Source of the DNA: Paenibacillus polymyxa
GTDB lineage: Bacteria; Bacillota; Bacilli; Paenibacillales; Paenibacillaceae
DNA length: 64,000 bases
Direction: 5' to 3'
NCBI RefSeq assembly: GCF_018614975.1
Contig: NZ_JAGGNR010000037.1
Coordinates: 1 to 64,000 of the forward strand
The notes below the pieces were generated by a model. That model ran no database searches. It was not told the DNA's origin and saw only the letters and a list, made by a program, of their open reading frames with translations. Positions 16,477 through 25,358 of the stretch are shown one piece after another. The position numbers were made by a program, and so were the translations under genes. Position 1 is the first letter of the stretch. The number at the start of each line of letters is the position of its first letter.

Positions 16477-17478
16477 TTACACTGCTGGAACTGCGTATCT
16501 TGCCATATCGATAATGAAACTGCGCGTTTCCCTTGTTGTATGGTATTCACGGCTGAACTGTCTGACCCATTTGGGATGTTCCTGATACCAACGGAAGGTT
16601 TTTTCCAATCCCTTTTCCAATGTGGTTTGCGGTAACCATCCCAATTCCGCTCGTAATCTGCCCGAATTTACCACGAGACTGGACCCTCTGGACTGGGTTG
16701 GCTCTTGCTCCCGAATCTCTACAGCAGTTACAAATTGATCCATCGGTTTCAATATCTTACCGATCTCCTTCATGGTTGTTCCAAGCCCTGTCGATATATT
16801 GTAAACCTGTCCGTCTTTGCCTTTCAGCATGATCTGTTCAATGGCCTGGAGGGCATCATCTACATACAAGAAATCACGCACTGCCGATCCCTGAATATCC
16901 AGAGGAAGTCCGTCCAGCATCCGACCGAAGTTCCGAGGAATAATACGGTCTGGCAATTGCCACGGACCATAGAGGTTGGTCAAACGAAAGAGTTTGACTG
17001 GAAGCTGGTAACATTGAGCATATGAGTGAGCCAACATTTCACACGCGACTTTGGACGCGGAATAAGGAGAGACGGGTGCATACGGATCTGATTCGTGATA
17101 GACTCTACCCCAATCGCCGCCATACACTTCAACAGATGAAGCCAGCAAGACTGGAATGTGATGTTCGGTAGCATATTGTAGAATAGCCTGTGTACTGAGC
17201 GTATTATTGCGGAAAACTTCCCCTGGTTGATGATACGAATAATCCACGTGAGGCATGGCTGCCAGATGAATAATGTAATCTGTTCCAGAAGGCAGATGAA
17301 TCCGGTCTGATGCAAGGTCACAACAGATGAACGGCATCTCATGCAGAGGAGGGATATGAACCAGCCTCTGACAGTAATCATCCCGATCCAGAAGGGTAAT
17401 TTGATGCCCCTTTTGCGCCAAATACTGTGACAGATTAAATCCCACAAATCCAGAAGCCCCTGTAATTACAATGTTCAC
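16477..17478 (-). CDS. NAD-dependent epimerase/dehydratase family protein
   Basis: A 333-aa extended SDR of the nucleotide-sugar epimerase/dehydratase type. The NAD motif is TGASGFVG near the N-terminus. The catalytic Ser lies in SSVEVYGG and the Tyr/Lys pair in YSASK. The C-terminal part carries LTNLYGPWQ, RDFLYVDD and VYNISTG, all standard for sugar-nucleotide-modifying members. The start is GTG at 17478 behind AAGGGGG. It is not embedded in a polysaccharide cluster, so the sugar substrate is unknown. The promoter region is shared with the divergent cupin gene and holds a striking palindrome. Confidence 0.88.
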   Translation of the reverse strand: MNIVITGASGFVGFNLSQYLAQKGHQITLLDRDDYCQRLVHIPPLHEMPFICCDLASDRIHLPSGTDYIIHLAAMPHVDYSYHQPGEVFRNNTLSTQAILQYATEHHIPVLLASSVEVYGGDWGRVYHESDPYAPVSPYSASKVACEMLAHSYAQCYQLPVKLFRLTNLYGPWQLPDRIIPRNFGRMLDGLPLDIQGSAVRDFLYVDDALQAIEQIMLKGKDGQVYNISTGLGTTMKEIGKILKPMDQFVTAVEIREQEPTQSRGSSLVVNSGRLRAELGWLPQTTLEKGLEKTFRWYQEHPKWVRQFSREYHTTRETRSFIIDMARYAVPAV

Positions 17479-17545
17479 ACACGATTCCCCCTTGCGATTT
17501 ATACAACGAGTGCATTGAAGAGAGTTTATGTACTGAGTATAACCT

Positions 17546-17572
17546 TAAAATGATACATTTTGTATCATTTTA
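17546..17572. promoter_or_regulatory. 27-bp inverted-repeat operator between epimerase and cupin genes
   Basis: Perfect 12-base arms TAAAATGATACA / TGTATCATTTTA with a TTT centre. An outer inverted pair, ATAACCTTAA at 17539-17548 and TTAAGGTTAT at 17593-17602, encloses it. The position in a divergent promoter region suggests a dimeric repressor site. Confidence 0.6.
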
Positions 17573-17630
17573 CAATTGTTTTTTATTCGTCCTTAAGGTT
17601 ATAGGGTAATTTATAGTGAGGTGATGTGAG

Positions 17631-18149
17631 ATGAATGAACGGAAAAAGGACATACAGACGTTATTCCTTCAGGATGACGGTGTTATTCCCAATCATCCGA
17701 CCCTGCCTGTGCTTTTGTATAAGAACGTATGGGTAGAAGAGGCCCTGCATGCAGAATCGTTGCTGAACCGTAATGGATGGGGAAATAGCTGGTTGAATGG
17801 TGTTTTCAAATATCATCATTATCATAGTAACGCTCATGAAGCTCTTGCTGTGGTGAGTGGATTCGTCAACCTGATTTTAGGCGGAGAAAACGGTCAGAAA
17901 GTTCACCTTCAAACAGGCGACGTTGTCGTGCTTCCCGCTGGAACAGGACATAAACGTCTGGAGTCCAGCACTGATTTTCGTATTGCAGGTGCTTATCCGG
18001 GTGGCATGAGTTACAACACACGCACAGGTGAAAAAGACGATCGTACCAAGGCTCTACAGGAAATCCGAGAGGTTCCGATCCCGGATACCGATCCGGTCTA
18101 TGGACAGCACGGACCGCTACTAGAAATCTGGAATGGGAAGAAATCTTAA
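17631..18149 (+). CDS. cupin-domain protein (YjlB-like)
   Basis: A 172-aa single-domain cupin. The metal-binding motif 1 is visible as YHHYHSNAHEALAV (His residues and Glu near residues 62-72), followed by a glycine turn GENGQK, and motif 2 as LPAGTGHKRLE (His near 107). The N-terminal half, QTLFLQDDGVIPNHP, resembles Bacillus YjlB, which in that genus lies beside yjlC-ndh; here the three genes are within 4 kb but not adjacent. A metal-dependent dioxygenase, isomerase or storage role is possible; none can be assigned. GAGGTGATGTGAG is upstream of the start. Confidence 0.82.
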   Translation: MNERKKDIQTLFLQDDGVIPNHPTLPVLLYKNVWVEEALHAESLLNRNGWGNSWLNGVFKYHHYHSNAHEALAVVSGFVNLILGGENGQKVHLQTGDVVVLPAGTGHKRLESSTDFRIAGAYPGGMSYNTRTGEKDDRTKALQEIREVPIPDTDPVYGQHGPLLEIWNGKKS

Positions 18150-18224
18150 TACAAATGATGATCATAAAGACGAATGTTATTGGACAATGCACAAACGAAG
18201 TTGGTTCAATACTTAACGAGAAAC

Positions 18225-18279
18225 AAATAGACTGTTCCCCTGATAAGTAGGAGTTACTTACCGGTGAAACAGTCTATTT
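18225..18279. terminator. long hairpin terminator after cupin gene
   Basis: AAATAGACTGTT pairs with AACAGTCTATTT, and inside it CCTGATAAGTA pairs with TACTTACCGG. It lies 75 bp past the cupin stop and is nearly symmetric, so it can work in both directions. Confidence 0.7.
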
Positions 18280-18426
18280 AAGTGTTAAGTCTGAAGAGCT
18301 GGTACCGAAGACACTTCGTAATCATCTTCCTGTATGCGGAAGGAAGTGCTCAAATCTTCCGTCTTATTTCAAACTTTGCGATCTCATCGCTTGTTTTCTA
18401 TCTGTGCGGTTCAGCCTTAGTCCCTT

Positions 18427-19506
18427 TCAGAGCTCAGCAAGCCGAATACTGTAATACCTCATTGCAAGTGGCTTTCCATCCATTTCAAGTTGGCCTTGCA
18501 GCACCAATTGTCGTAGCCGGTACTCCACGAACGCATCACTTATATGCTGGTTGCTCGTACCCATCACCTCACCCACAATACGAGCTGCTCGGATATACTT
18601 GCCTGGCTCCCAGTTCGGCGTCAGTTCCCTCACCTTCTGCATAATGTACTCGTCCAACGCATCTTCAGTTAAACTCCGAATCTCGCCATTCTCCATCATA
18701 CGCAATGGTCCGGGCTGTACCGAAAGTTCCAACCAATCCTGTTCCAATTGGAGACGTTCTTCCTTGGACAGCGGATCTTGCTCAGAGCAGACCTGCCACA
18801 TCGCCAGAAGCTTCTCCGCAATAATTTCGCCTGTATGGAGCACATCGTATTGAACGTCAGGACGATTGAATAATTGCTGGTATAGTCCACTCGTCTCGAT
18901 AAGAGATATGGGACTCTCACTGCTACGCAAAAGATGCATGACGTAGAGCAGTCCTGTCTTCTCACGTGCATTATTCGCATACCAGATAATGATCGACGTC
19001 TTGGAATCAAAGGACTGTATTGTAGCGTGGAGCTCAAATAATGATTCCAGTTCATTCATGGCATACGCCTCACGGTCACTGAGACACATTCGTTCGGTCA
19101 GCCAGAGATGCCTGCGTTGCAAGTCTGCACGCCGGGTCAGATCACCTAACGGCCCTACCGCATAATTATCATCTATAGAGAAAAAGCTCCTTTTTTCCTG
19201 ATCAGGTAATGTACTCATTCCCATTTTCAGACTACTCAGAGGTGATTCTCCAAACGTAATATGAATTTCATTTGGCTTGTCGACCTCGGCGAGAGCTTGT
19301 TGTTCCAGACGTCCCAGATCAAAAGGGGTATCCATATTCTGAAACAGCGACTGTACCGCGTCCGCAAAATTCACCTTTTCGCCTTGCTCTTCCTGCCGCT
19401 TGACCACTTGTGCTGATTTCAGATAGAGCACACGCAATACTGAACGAAGTTCATCTTCACTCATACGATTTATCGTTCGGCTGAATGCATAGATATCGTC
19501 AATCAT
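18427..19506 (-). CDS. DUF1835/DUF3658 domain protein
   Basis: A 359-aa cytoplasmic protein. After a helical N-terminus (residues 1-75), the DUF1835 region (about 80-205) shows IHITFGESPLSSLK, the segment DDNYAVGPLGDL and IIIWYANNAREKTGL. The C-terminal part (about 245-350) is the helical DUF3658-type region. I start at ATG 19506, which follows AAGGAGG; an upstream in-frame ATG at 19548 lacks a site. The family has no established function. The gene is preceded by the VTT membrane protein gene, 68 bp away on the same strand. Confidence 0.8.
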   Translation of the reverse strand: MIDDIYAFSRTINRMSEDELRSVLRVLYLKSAQVVKRQEEQGEKVNFADAVQSLFQNMDTPFDLGRLEQQALAEVDKPNEIHITFGESPLSSLKMGMSTLPDQEKRSFFSIDDNYAVGPLGDLTRRADLQRRHLWLTERMCLSDREAYAMNELESLFELHATIQSFDSKTSIIIWYANNAREKTGLLYVMHLLRSSESPISLIETSGLYQQLFNRPDVQYDVLHTGEIIAEKLLAMWQVCSEQDPLSKEERLQLEQDWLELSVQPGPLRMMENGEIRSLTEDALDEYIMQKVRELTPNWEPGKYIRAARIVGEVMGTSNQHISDAFVEYRLRQLVLQGQLEMDGKPLAMRYYSIRLAEL

Positions 19507-19573
19507 GCTGATCCTCCTTCCTGCCAACGTCAATATTGTCAGAATCAATTCTGCGCACTGATAGTTCTTACAT

Positions 19574-20239
19574 TTATGAGGAAATTGATTTTCCAGCGGG
19601 TTGATTCAGATCATGTAGATCTTCTCCATCTGACGATGAACGGGTAAAGTGTCGCTCCAGTTTGCGGCTTGCCCACAGGGATATCGCAATAAACAGCAAT
19701 ACACCTACCCAGCGTACAGGGTGCTCCAGAAATTGTTCCACATTGGAACCGATATACGTAACAGAGAAGATCATGATCGCTTTACCACAACCCACCGCAA
19801 GCAGGAAGGATAACAATCGCATTCGCGCGATACCTGCCGCCACATTAATAATGACAAACGGACCTACCGGGAAGATACTGAGCAGAAAAACATAACTGAA
19901 TGCATTCCTTCGAATCCATACCATGCTGCGTTGCACACGAGGTTTGCGTGCCCATCGCTCTACAAAAGCGGATTTCCCAATCTCCCGTACGATCAGGAAC
20001 GTAACGGTACAACCGAGCACCATGCCGATCCATGAATAGATAAATCCTGCCCACAGACCGTATACCGCACCGTTCACACCTACAATTAATAGCGTTGGAA
20101 GCGGCGGCACAAATGATTTCATAAACGTAAGCAAAATTCCCGGTAACGGGCCCAGGGAGCGAAACTTCTCCAGCCAAAAACGAATATTTTCTTCCGTAAT
20201 ATATGACATAATGTCCAATGCTGCCGGGGTCATCTGCAT
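19574..20239 (-). CDS. TVP38/TMEM64 (VTT) family membrane protein
   Basis: A 221-aa integral membrane protein of the DedA-like VTT superfamily, whose members move or scramble lipids. It shows the family signature with a re-entrant loop PPLPTLLIVGVNGAVYG (about residues 45-62), a glycine-rich transmembrane segment, and VFLLSIFPVGPFVIINVAAG (about 118-137), with further helices at about 140-160 and 170-190. The C-terminus is polar and cytoplasmic. The start is uncertain between ATG 20239 and ATG 20233 because the ribosome binding site is weak (GGATGG). Confidence 0.85.
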   Translation of the reverse strand: MQMTPAALDIMSYITEENIRFWLEKFRSLGPLPGILLTFMKSFVPPLPTLLIVGVNGAVYGLWAGFIYSWIGMVLGCTVTFLIVREIGKSAFVERWARKPRVQRSMVWIRRNAFSYVFLLSIFPVGPFVIINVAAGIARMRLLSFLLAVGCGKAIMIFSVTYIGSNVEQFLEHPVRWVGVLLFIAISLWASRKLERHFTRSSSDGEDLHDLNQPAGKSISS

Positions 20240-20425
20240 CCATCCAATCTATACAGTCTAATTTCTCATGTTTGATGTTCACTATACATTTCAACATTCA
20301 TATGGATGATGAAGCTTCTTTAGCAACTCCCTCCCAGTATAACGTACATCTTCGATGAACACCGTTGTCAATTTGAAGAAATTATTGCACATTAAACTCA
20401 CTTTCCACCGGAATCAAAATTAATC

Positions 20426-20461
20426 AAAAAACACACCTCGACCTCTTGTGGTCTTGGTGTG
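20426..20461 (-). terminator. terminator of HNH gene
   Basis: CACACCAAGACC pairs with GGTCGAGGTGTG, followed by TTTTTTGATT on the minus strand, about 50 bp past the stop at 20508. Confidence 0.85.
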
Positions 20462-20507
20462 CTCTTCATATCAAAACCCCGACTCCATCTTCGGGGGCAT
20501 ATTATCC

Positions 20508-22145
20508 TTATTCCAACTGCGCTTCCTGCATTCCCAGTTCAATCAATTCTGCCTGATGTGCCGCATTCCATTCGGGAATACCGGAACGCATGAACTCTTC
20601 GGCATCCATCGCTGCTTTGGACTGGTTGCAAAGATTACAGGCGCAGACACAGTTGAGCGGGGTGGTATGTCCACCTTTGGCACGCGGCAGCAGATGGTCA
20701 ATCGTATCTCCATACGATCCACAGAAGTAACAGGTGTAGTGATCCCGGGTCAGAATATACCGCTTGAAATCCTTGTTGCTGAATAATCGGCGAATCGTGT
20801 ACCGATTGACCACCACAGCGGCTTTTTCCTTCACCAGCGTGACCGCAAGCTCCATGTCCACTTCCTGATGCCAGCGTCTGCCTTTGTCCGTCTTCCCCCT
20901 CATCCGTACCATGCCTTGCCGGTTGGTCCGGAGCGAAGCCGGATCTTCCGGGTCGATAGCGACCGGGACCGACGGATTCTGGCGACGGGGACGGCCATCC
21001 GTGCCAGCCCCGTGGCTACGGCTGGCATGCGCGGGTCGCTGCCCGGATGTACCGCGGGCAGCGTCTTCGCCGTTCGCCTTGGGCGCACGCTCCTTGCGCG
21101 CCTGGCGCGGCTTGGACCCTGGCGAGCCAGGCTGGCGCACGGGCGCAGGAGGCCCTGCCTCCGCAGCAGCCCCCGGCGCTTGCCCGGGCTCACGCCCGGT
21201 GGCGGCAGGCTGTGCCTCCGCCGCCGTAGATGCAGCGACCATGGTGGCATCGCCACGGTCGCTCAGGGCCGGCGCATGGGCCTCAGCAGCTACGCTGCGG
21301 GCCTGCCCTGCGCCGGGCGCGAGCGCGGCAGCACGCTTGCGGCGCCGCTTGCGCTTGCGTTTGGCTGCGGTCGGTTGATCCGCAGCCATGGGCTCTGCTG
21401 CCGGGCCTTGCGGCTCAGCCGGCAGCAGAGCCTGATGGGCCGCCGCAGCTTGCTCGGCGGCCTGCACAGCAGCAGCTCGCGCGCCAGCCCGCTGCTGTGC
21501 GCTGCCCTTTTCATTCGCAGCAGCATGACCCTGCGAATGCTCTTCTTCCCCACGCCAGTGATCGCCTGGCTGTGGATCCGCACCTGCCTCACCTGCCAAA
21601 CCATCCTGCTCCAGACTCGTCTTTCTCAGCTCATTGCCCGTCATGCTCTCTGAACGCTTGCTCTTCCTCCGTCTTCTCCTCTTCTTGCGAATACCCGAAG
21701 AAGAGGGTGAGGAAGCCACCAAATCAGCATATTCATCGTCATTCGAAGAATTCGAGTCCACTGACGGTTGAGACACCAGAATTCTGTCAGACTCAGACAC
21801 CGTAGCAGATCCCTGCTTCATACCATGAGAGGTACGACCTGCCTCATTTCTTGCAGATGCAGCGGGTCTGGCAGTAACAGCATGTGTCTCCAAGCCATCC
21901 CGTTGACGCTCCATCCGTTCATTCGTTCGCCCGCTCACACTTAAACCTGCCTCGTGAGCAGCCTGTCCACCGAGCTGACGACAGCGGAGGCAGGCTCCCC
22001 GCCTGGCTCCGGGGCCTGCCCGCTTTCCGGTTCTGCGCCGGAATTCGGACATCGGCCGCTGTTGTCCGCAATACATACACGTTTTGCTCAGTCGCGCTTC
22101 TTGTTCCGTCTTTCCTTGCCGGAAAGGGGCTGGACCCGTCTCCAT
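20508..22145 (-). CDS. HNH endonuclease-type protein with N-terminal zinc finger and long disordered linker
   Basis: A 545-aa protein in three parts. Residues about 20-60 carry two CxxC pairs (CMYC and CLRC), probably a small zinc finger. Residues about 60-420 are low-complexity, rich in Ala, Gly, Arg, Gln and Pro, with lysine/arginine clusters (KKRRRRRKSKRS), and are likely disordered. Residues about 440-530 form an HNH domain with CYFCG, the catalytic core TIDHLLPRAKGG and ACNLCNQSK. The start at ATG 22145 follows GAGGTGA. The linker DNA (20.9-21.6 kb) is much more GC-rich than its surroundings. It is probably a DNA nuclease; no restriction or phage genes flank it. The small CxxC gene upstream may be in the same transcript. 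Confidence 0.8.
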   Translation of the reverse strand: METGPAPFRQGKTEQEARLSKTCMYCGQQRPMSEFRRRTGKRAGPGARRGACLRCRQLGGQAAHEAGLSVSGRTNERMERQRDGLETHAVTARPAASARNEAGRTSHGMKQGSATVSESDRILVSQPSVDSNSSNDDEYADLVASSPSSSGIRKKRRRRRKSKRSESMTGNELRKTSLEQDGLAGEAGADPQPGDHWRGEEEHSQGHAAANEKGSAQQRAGARAAAVQAAEQAAAAHQALLPAEPQGPAAEPMAADQPTAAKRKRKRRRKRAAALAPGAGQARSVAAEAHAPALSDRGDATMVAASTAAEAQPAATGREPGQAPGAAAEAGPPAPVRQPGSPGSKPRQARKERAPKANGEDAARGTSGQRPAHASRSHGAGTDGRPRRQNPSVPVAIDPEDPASLRTNRQGMVRMRGKTDKGRRWHQEVDMELAVTLVKEKAAVVVNRYTIRRLFSNKDFKRYILTRDHYTCYFCGSYGDTIDHLLPRAKGGHTTPLNCVCACNLCNQSKAAMDAEEFMRSGIPEWNAAHQAELIELGMQEAQLE

Positions 22146-22195
22146 GTTGTCACCTCGGTTCCGTATGAATCCGGTTTCTTTCTATTGTATCACAT

Positions 22196-22339
22196 CTACT
22201 CGTGAACACCCTCATGGCCGTAGGCCTGATAATCTTTCGAGTTGTACTCCTGTGTCTGTTCACTGCATTCGTGAAGAATGTGTTCCACATATTCCAATAT
22301 ATCTTGCATCGGTTTCCCGCATTTTTCGCATGTTGTCAT
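22196..22339 (-). CDS. 47-aa CxxC small protein upstream of HNH gene
   Basis: Short open frame with an AAGGTGA ribosome binding site seven bases before ATG 22339. The protein begins MTTCEKCGKP and has one further cysteine at residue 25 (HEC), so a zinc-binding knuckle is possible; the rest is acidic and Tyr/His-rich. It ends 50 bp before the HNH gene on the same strand. I recognise no family. The CxxC resembles the N-terminal finger of its neighbour. Confidence 0.55.
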   Translation of the reverse strand: MTTCEKCGKPMQDILEYVEHILHECSEQTQEYNSKDYQAYGHEGVHE

Positions 22340-22451
22340 GTTATTCACCTTAATCCTGTTATCCATAATGTATTATTGTTCCGCCTTATGATTACCCCTC
22401 ATTCATGAAAAAGAAACACTCGTTCCCCACAGCCAGCATATCTGTATAGAC

Positions 22452-22500
22452 AAAAAAACCACTTCCTGCTCTCCCCTAAGGTCGACCAAGAAACGGTTTA
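22452..22500 (-). terminator. terminator of acyltransferase gene
   Basis: AAACCGTTTCTTG pairs imperfectly with CAGGAAGTGGTTT, followed by a run of T on the minus strand, 25 bp past the stop at 22525. Confidence 0.7.
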
Positions 22501-22524
22501 TTATTCCTGTGTTGGATATACATC

Positions 22525-23700
22525 TTAACGAACGTCCAGTTGGCCCGAGTTCTGTTGTGGGGCCAGACGTGGTTTGGGTTTTGGCAGATTACCAAAGATG
22601 ACCCATGCATATGGAACAAATCTTGCTGTCAATCCAACGACGATCCACGAAGCGATCAGAGCTACACCGAATCCTCCGGCATACCACAGATGCACTAACC
22701 AGGAAACACCTGTTTGCGGTGGAAATTCACGATACACCAGCAGGAAGAAGGGATGGATCAGGTAGATCCCGAACGACAGAGCTCCAAGCCGGTTTAGCGG
22801 CTTCACGATCAGTGATGGTCCTTTGCGATAGAGCAGATAAGCGACCTGGATAAGTACCAGCGCACAGGCGAAGGTATGCACATTCCAGAAGAATTCATAC
22901 CACAGTGTGTTATACGTTGCGATCTTCAGACGCAGCAGGTAATAGATATACACATGGCCAAGTCCAGCAATAATCCATACTGCCCAGAGCAGAATCCATG
23001 AAGCTACGCGTCCTTTGGTTGCATTGGTGCGACTGATGACAAACCATTGCTTGATTTTAGGAAAATACACCCCGATAAAAGCACCCAGCATGAAATAGGA
23101 GAAGTACGAGAACGCCCAGCTTCCCTTGTTGGGTACCTGGAATCCATATTTATTACTTACGATGAATGCCCATTGAATCAATAGTCCAATCGGAACAGAC
23201 CATTTCACCACAGACGGATATTTCTTAAGCAACCATAACACCAATGGGAATAACAGATAAAATTGCATGTTAATAAACACAAAGTACAGATGTGTATAGG
23301 CCTTGCCTGTAAACAATTTTGTAATGAAACTTACTGTAGATTCGCCGAATGGTCGGCCCTGATAATGCGTGAAATGCAGCAACACAAAATACATTAATGA
23401 AAACAGGAAATACGGAAGCAAAATATACACAAATCTTTTCTTGTAGAAGTTACTCACGAGTTTCTTATCCAGCGGACGGGAATAATAGTTATAGAACAGT
23501 ACGAAACTGCTCATAAAAATAAAGGTTGGCGTACCATATTTCATAAAGATATTAATAAAGTTGTACAGCCAGTAGTAGCCTGAACCCGTCATGTCCACCG
23601 TCGCATAGGACGTGGAATGCACGCACAGTACGCCGATAATTGCCATGGCACGCACCAAATTCAGCTCTGGAATTCGCTCTCTTTTCAGTGTTTCACTCAT
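22525..23700 (-). CDS. acyltransferase family 3 membrane protein
   Basis: A 391-aa integral membrane O-acyltransferase of the Acyl_transf_3/OatA-like type with about ten transmembrane helices. The N-terminal signature NLVRAMAIIGVLCVHSTS (about residues 14-31) carries the conserved His, and HFTHYQGRPFG is in the first large loop. Such proteins transfer acetyl or succinyl groups to surface glycans or peptidoglycan. It lacks the C-terminal SGNH domain of OatA, so the acceptor is unclear. AAGGAG lies upstream of ATG 23700, and the gene is monocistronic. Confidence 0.87.
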   Translation of the reverse strand: MSETLKRERIPELNLVRAMAIIGVLCVHSTSYATVDMTGSGYYWLYNFINIFMKYGTPTFIFMSSFVLFYNYYSRPLDKKLVSNFYKKRFVYILLPYFLFSLMYFVLLHFTHYQGRPFGESTVSFITKLFTGKAYTHLYFVFINMQFYLLFPLVLWLLKKYPSVVKWSVPIGLLIQWAFIVSNKYGFQVPNKGSWAFSYFSYFMLGAFIGVYFPKIKQWFVISRTNATKGRVASWILLWAVWIIAGLGHVYIYYLLRLKIATYNTLWYEFFWNVHTFACALVLIQVAYLLYRKGPSLIVKPLNRLGALSFGIYLIHPFFLLVYREFPPQTGVSWLVHLWYAGGFGVALIASWIVVGLTARFVPYAWVIFGNLPKPKPRLAPQQNSGQLDVR

Positions 23701-23863
23701 GTTTACGTTTCTCCTTCATGTGTTCGTCAATATGTCAGATATGACTTAATACAATAAAGCTCTCTATCTATTAAAAGCCATAATGCTTAAGATGGATAGT
23801 CCATTTTCTTAAAAATCCCTAAATTTTCAACACATTTCACACTATTTTCATGTCTATATATGT

Positions 23864-23887
23864 AAAAAAGACCGCGAGTACGCGGTC
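23864..23887 (-). terminator. terminator of photolyase gene
   Basis: GACCGCG / CGCGGTC arms with a 4-base loop and TTTTTT on the minus strand. It lies about 95 bp past the photolyase stop; nothing else is seen in between. Confidence 0.85.
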
Positions 23888-23981
23888 TGTGGAACATCCT
23901 GCTCTCAACCCAATGATTGTTGGATCAACCGGATGAGAATGGTAAATTTGGGTTTGGGCATGATCCCGCTCCTGAGTGAGT

Positions 23982-25331
23982 CTACTTCCCACGGCTCGCC
24001 AGAATCTGTTTGTACACGTCAATAGCCGCCTGTCTGGATGCCTTCAGATCCACAATGGCATCCTTGCGTGGCTGATGGATGTCCTTGCTATGCAAGTTTT
24101 TTAATTCAGGCAACCATTTGCGAATATAATCACCTTGTGGATCATATTTCTCGGATTGTGTTACCGGATTGTTCACGCGAAAATACGGAGCCGCATTCTC
24201 ACCAAGCGAGGCACACCATAACCAGTTACCGCGGTTCTGAATGTTATCATAGTCACGCAGCTTACGCCTGAAATAGGCTTCACCCAAGGTGAATGGGCAT
24301 TGCAGGTTTTTGGTGAGGAACATCGCCGTGAGAATTCGCAGCCGGTTTGGCATATGTCCGGTTTCATTCAGTTCCGTCATGGCTGCATCAATAATCGGAA
24401 TGCCTGTCTCCGCCTTGCACCACCGTTCAAAGTGATCATCATGGAGAGCCGAGAGATCGTACACCTTTTCATATGTAAAATAGTGACTCTCGTAGACAGC
24501 CCGATACAGATAGAAGTCGCGGAAGCACAACTGCCTGACCCATTCCCCTGCTTCTGCCGTCCGGCTCGCCGCATCATACATTTTACGAATGGATACGGCC
24601 CCCACAGCTACGTAAGAACTGAGATGACTCGGTTCGTAGGCCTCATATTCATCCCGATGATCCCCATATTCAGCAATTCGATCCGACAAAAATTGATCCA
24701 ACAGCAGATGCGGGTCCTCGTCATTCCAACCACTGCTCTCCAGCAACTCCGGGGGTACCTGCATCGCATCCGGCCATTCAATCTGACGATCACTCACCTT
24801 CAACGCTGCAACCGTTGTTGCCGAAGGAGGGTTGGGATGTTCATTCATGAACTCCACCCACCGCCGATGGAAAGCCGCAAATACCTTATATGGCTCCGAC
24901 TTGCCTGTAAAATTGGCAAATCCATTCAGATCCATCAAAAGATGATCCGTCAGTTGTGTGAACGAAACCTCGCGTGCCTCACTGACTTTGCGTATGGCCC
25001 TATCCCGCTCGATTGCATATGGCGTCATATCCCGATGGACCACAATTTCGTTAATCTCGCCTTTGAATTCGTTCAGGATGAAATCAACCACTTCAGCCGG
25101 TTTGCCGTAAGCAACATGCAGTTTTCGTTTGGCTTCAAGATACTGTCTGCCTAATTCCGCTGCGTGCTGCCTGAAATTCACACCGCTGTGTTCCTTCTCT
25201 CGGCCTTGCCGCAGGAGGAATGGATCATAGATGAGAACATGCACACTCTCCTCTTCTTGGTGTTCTCGCAAATAATCGAATGCTGCCAGATCATCCGTAC
25301 GCAAGTCTTTACGGTGTATGAATAACTTCAT
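23982..25331 (-). CDS. phrB: deoxyribodipyrimidine photolyase
   Basis: Repairs UV-induced cyclobutane pyrimidine dimers using blue light and FAD. The N-terminal alpha/beta antenna-binding domain begins with IHRKDLRTDDLAAF. The C-terminal helical FAD domain contains WVRQLCFRDFYLY, TGIPIIDAAMTELNETG, MPNRLRILTAMFLTK and NRGNWLWCASLG, all hallmark segments of class I CPD photolyases. At 449 aa it is slightly short but complete. AGGAGGGTGAGGC precedes the ATG at 25331. Monocistronic. Confidence 0.93.
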   Translation of the reverse strand: MKLFIHRKDLRTDDLAAFDYLREHQEEESVHVLIYDPFLLRQGREKEHSGVNFRQHAAELGRQYLEAKRKLHVAYGKPAEVVDFILNEFKGEINEIVVHRDMTPYAIERDRAIRKVSEAREVSFTQLTDHLLMDLNGFANFTGKSEPYKVFAAFHRRWVEFMNEHPNPPSATTVAALKVSDRQIEWPDAMQVPPELLESSGWNDEDPHLLLDQFLSDRIAEYGDHRDEYEAYEPSHLSSYVAVGAVSIRKMYDAASRTAEAGEWVRQLCFRDFYLYRAVYESHYFTYEKVYDLSALHDDHFERWCKAETGIPIIDAAMTELNETGHMPNRLRILTAMFLTKNLQCPFTLGEAYFRRKLRDYDNIQNRGNWLWCASLGENAAPYFRVNNPVTQSEKYDPQGDYIRKWLPELKNLHSKDIHQPRKDAIVDLKASRQAAIDVYKQILASRGK

Positions 25332-25358
25332 GCCTCACCCTCCTGTCTGAACTTACGT

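Noticed and set aside
18285..18365. Minus-strand frame reading EDLSTSFRIQEDDYEVSS downstream of the DUF1835 gene
   Set aside because: It has no start codon behind a ribosome binding site and an in-frame stop just upstream; it may be a gene remnant but cannot be supported.
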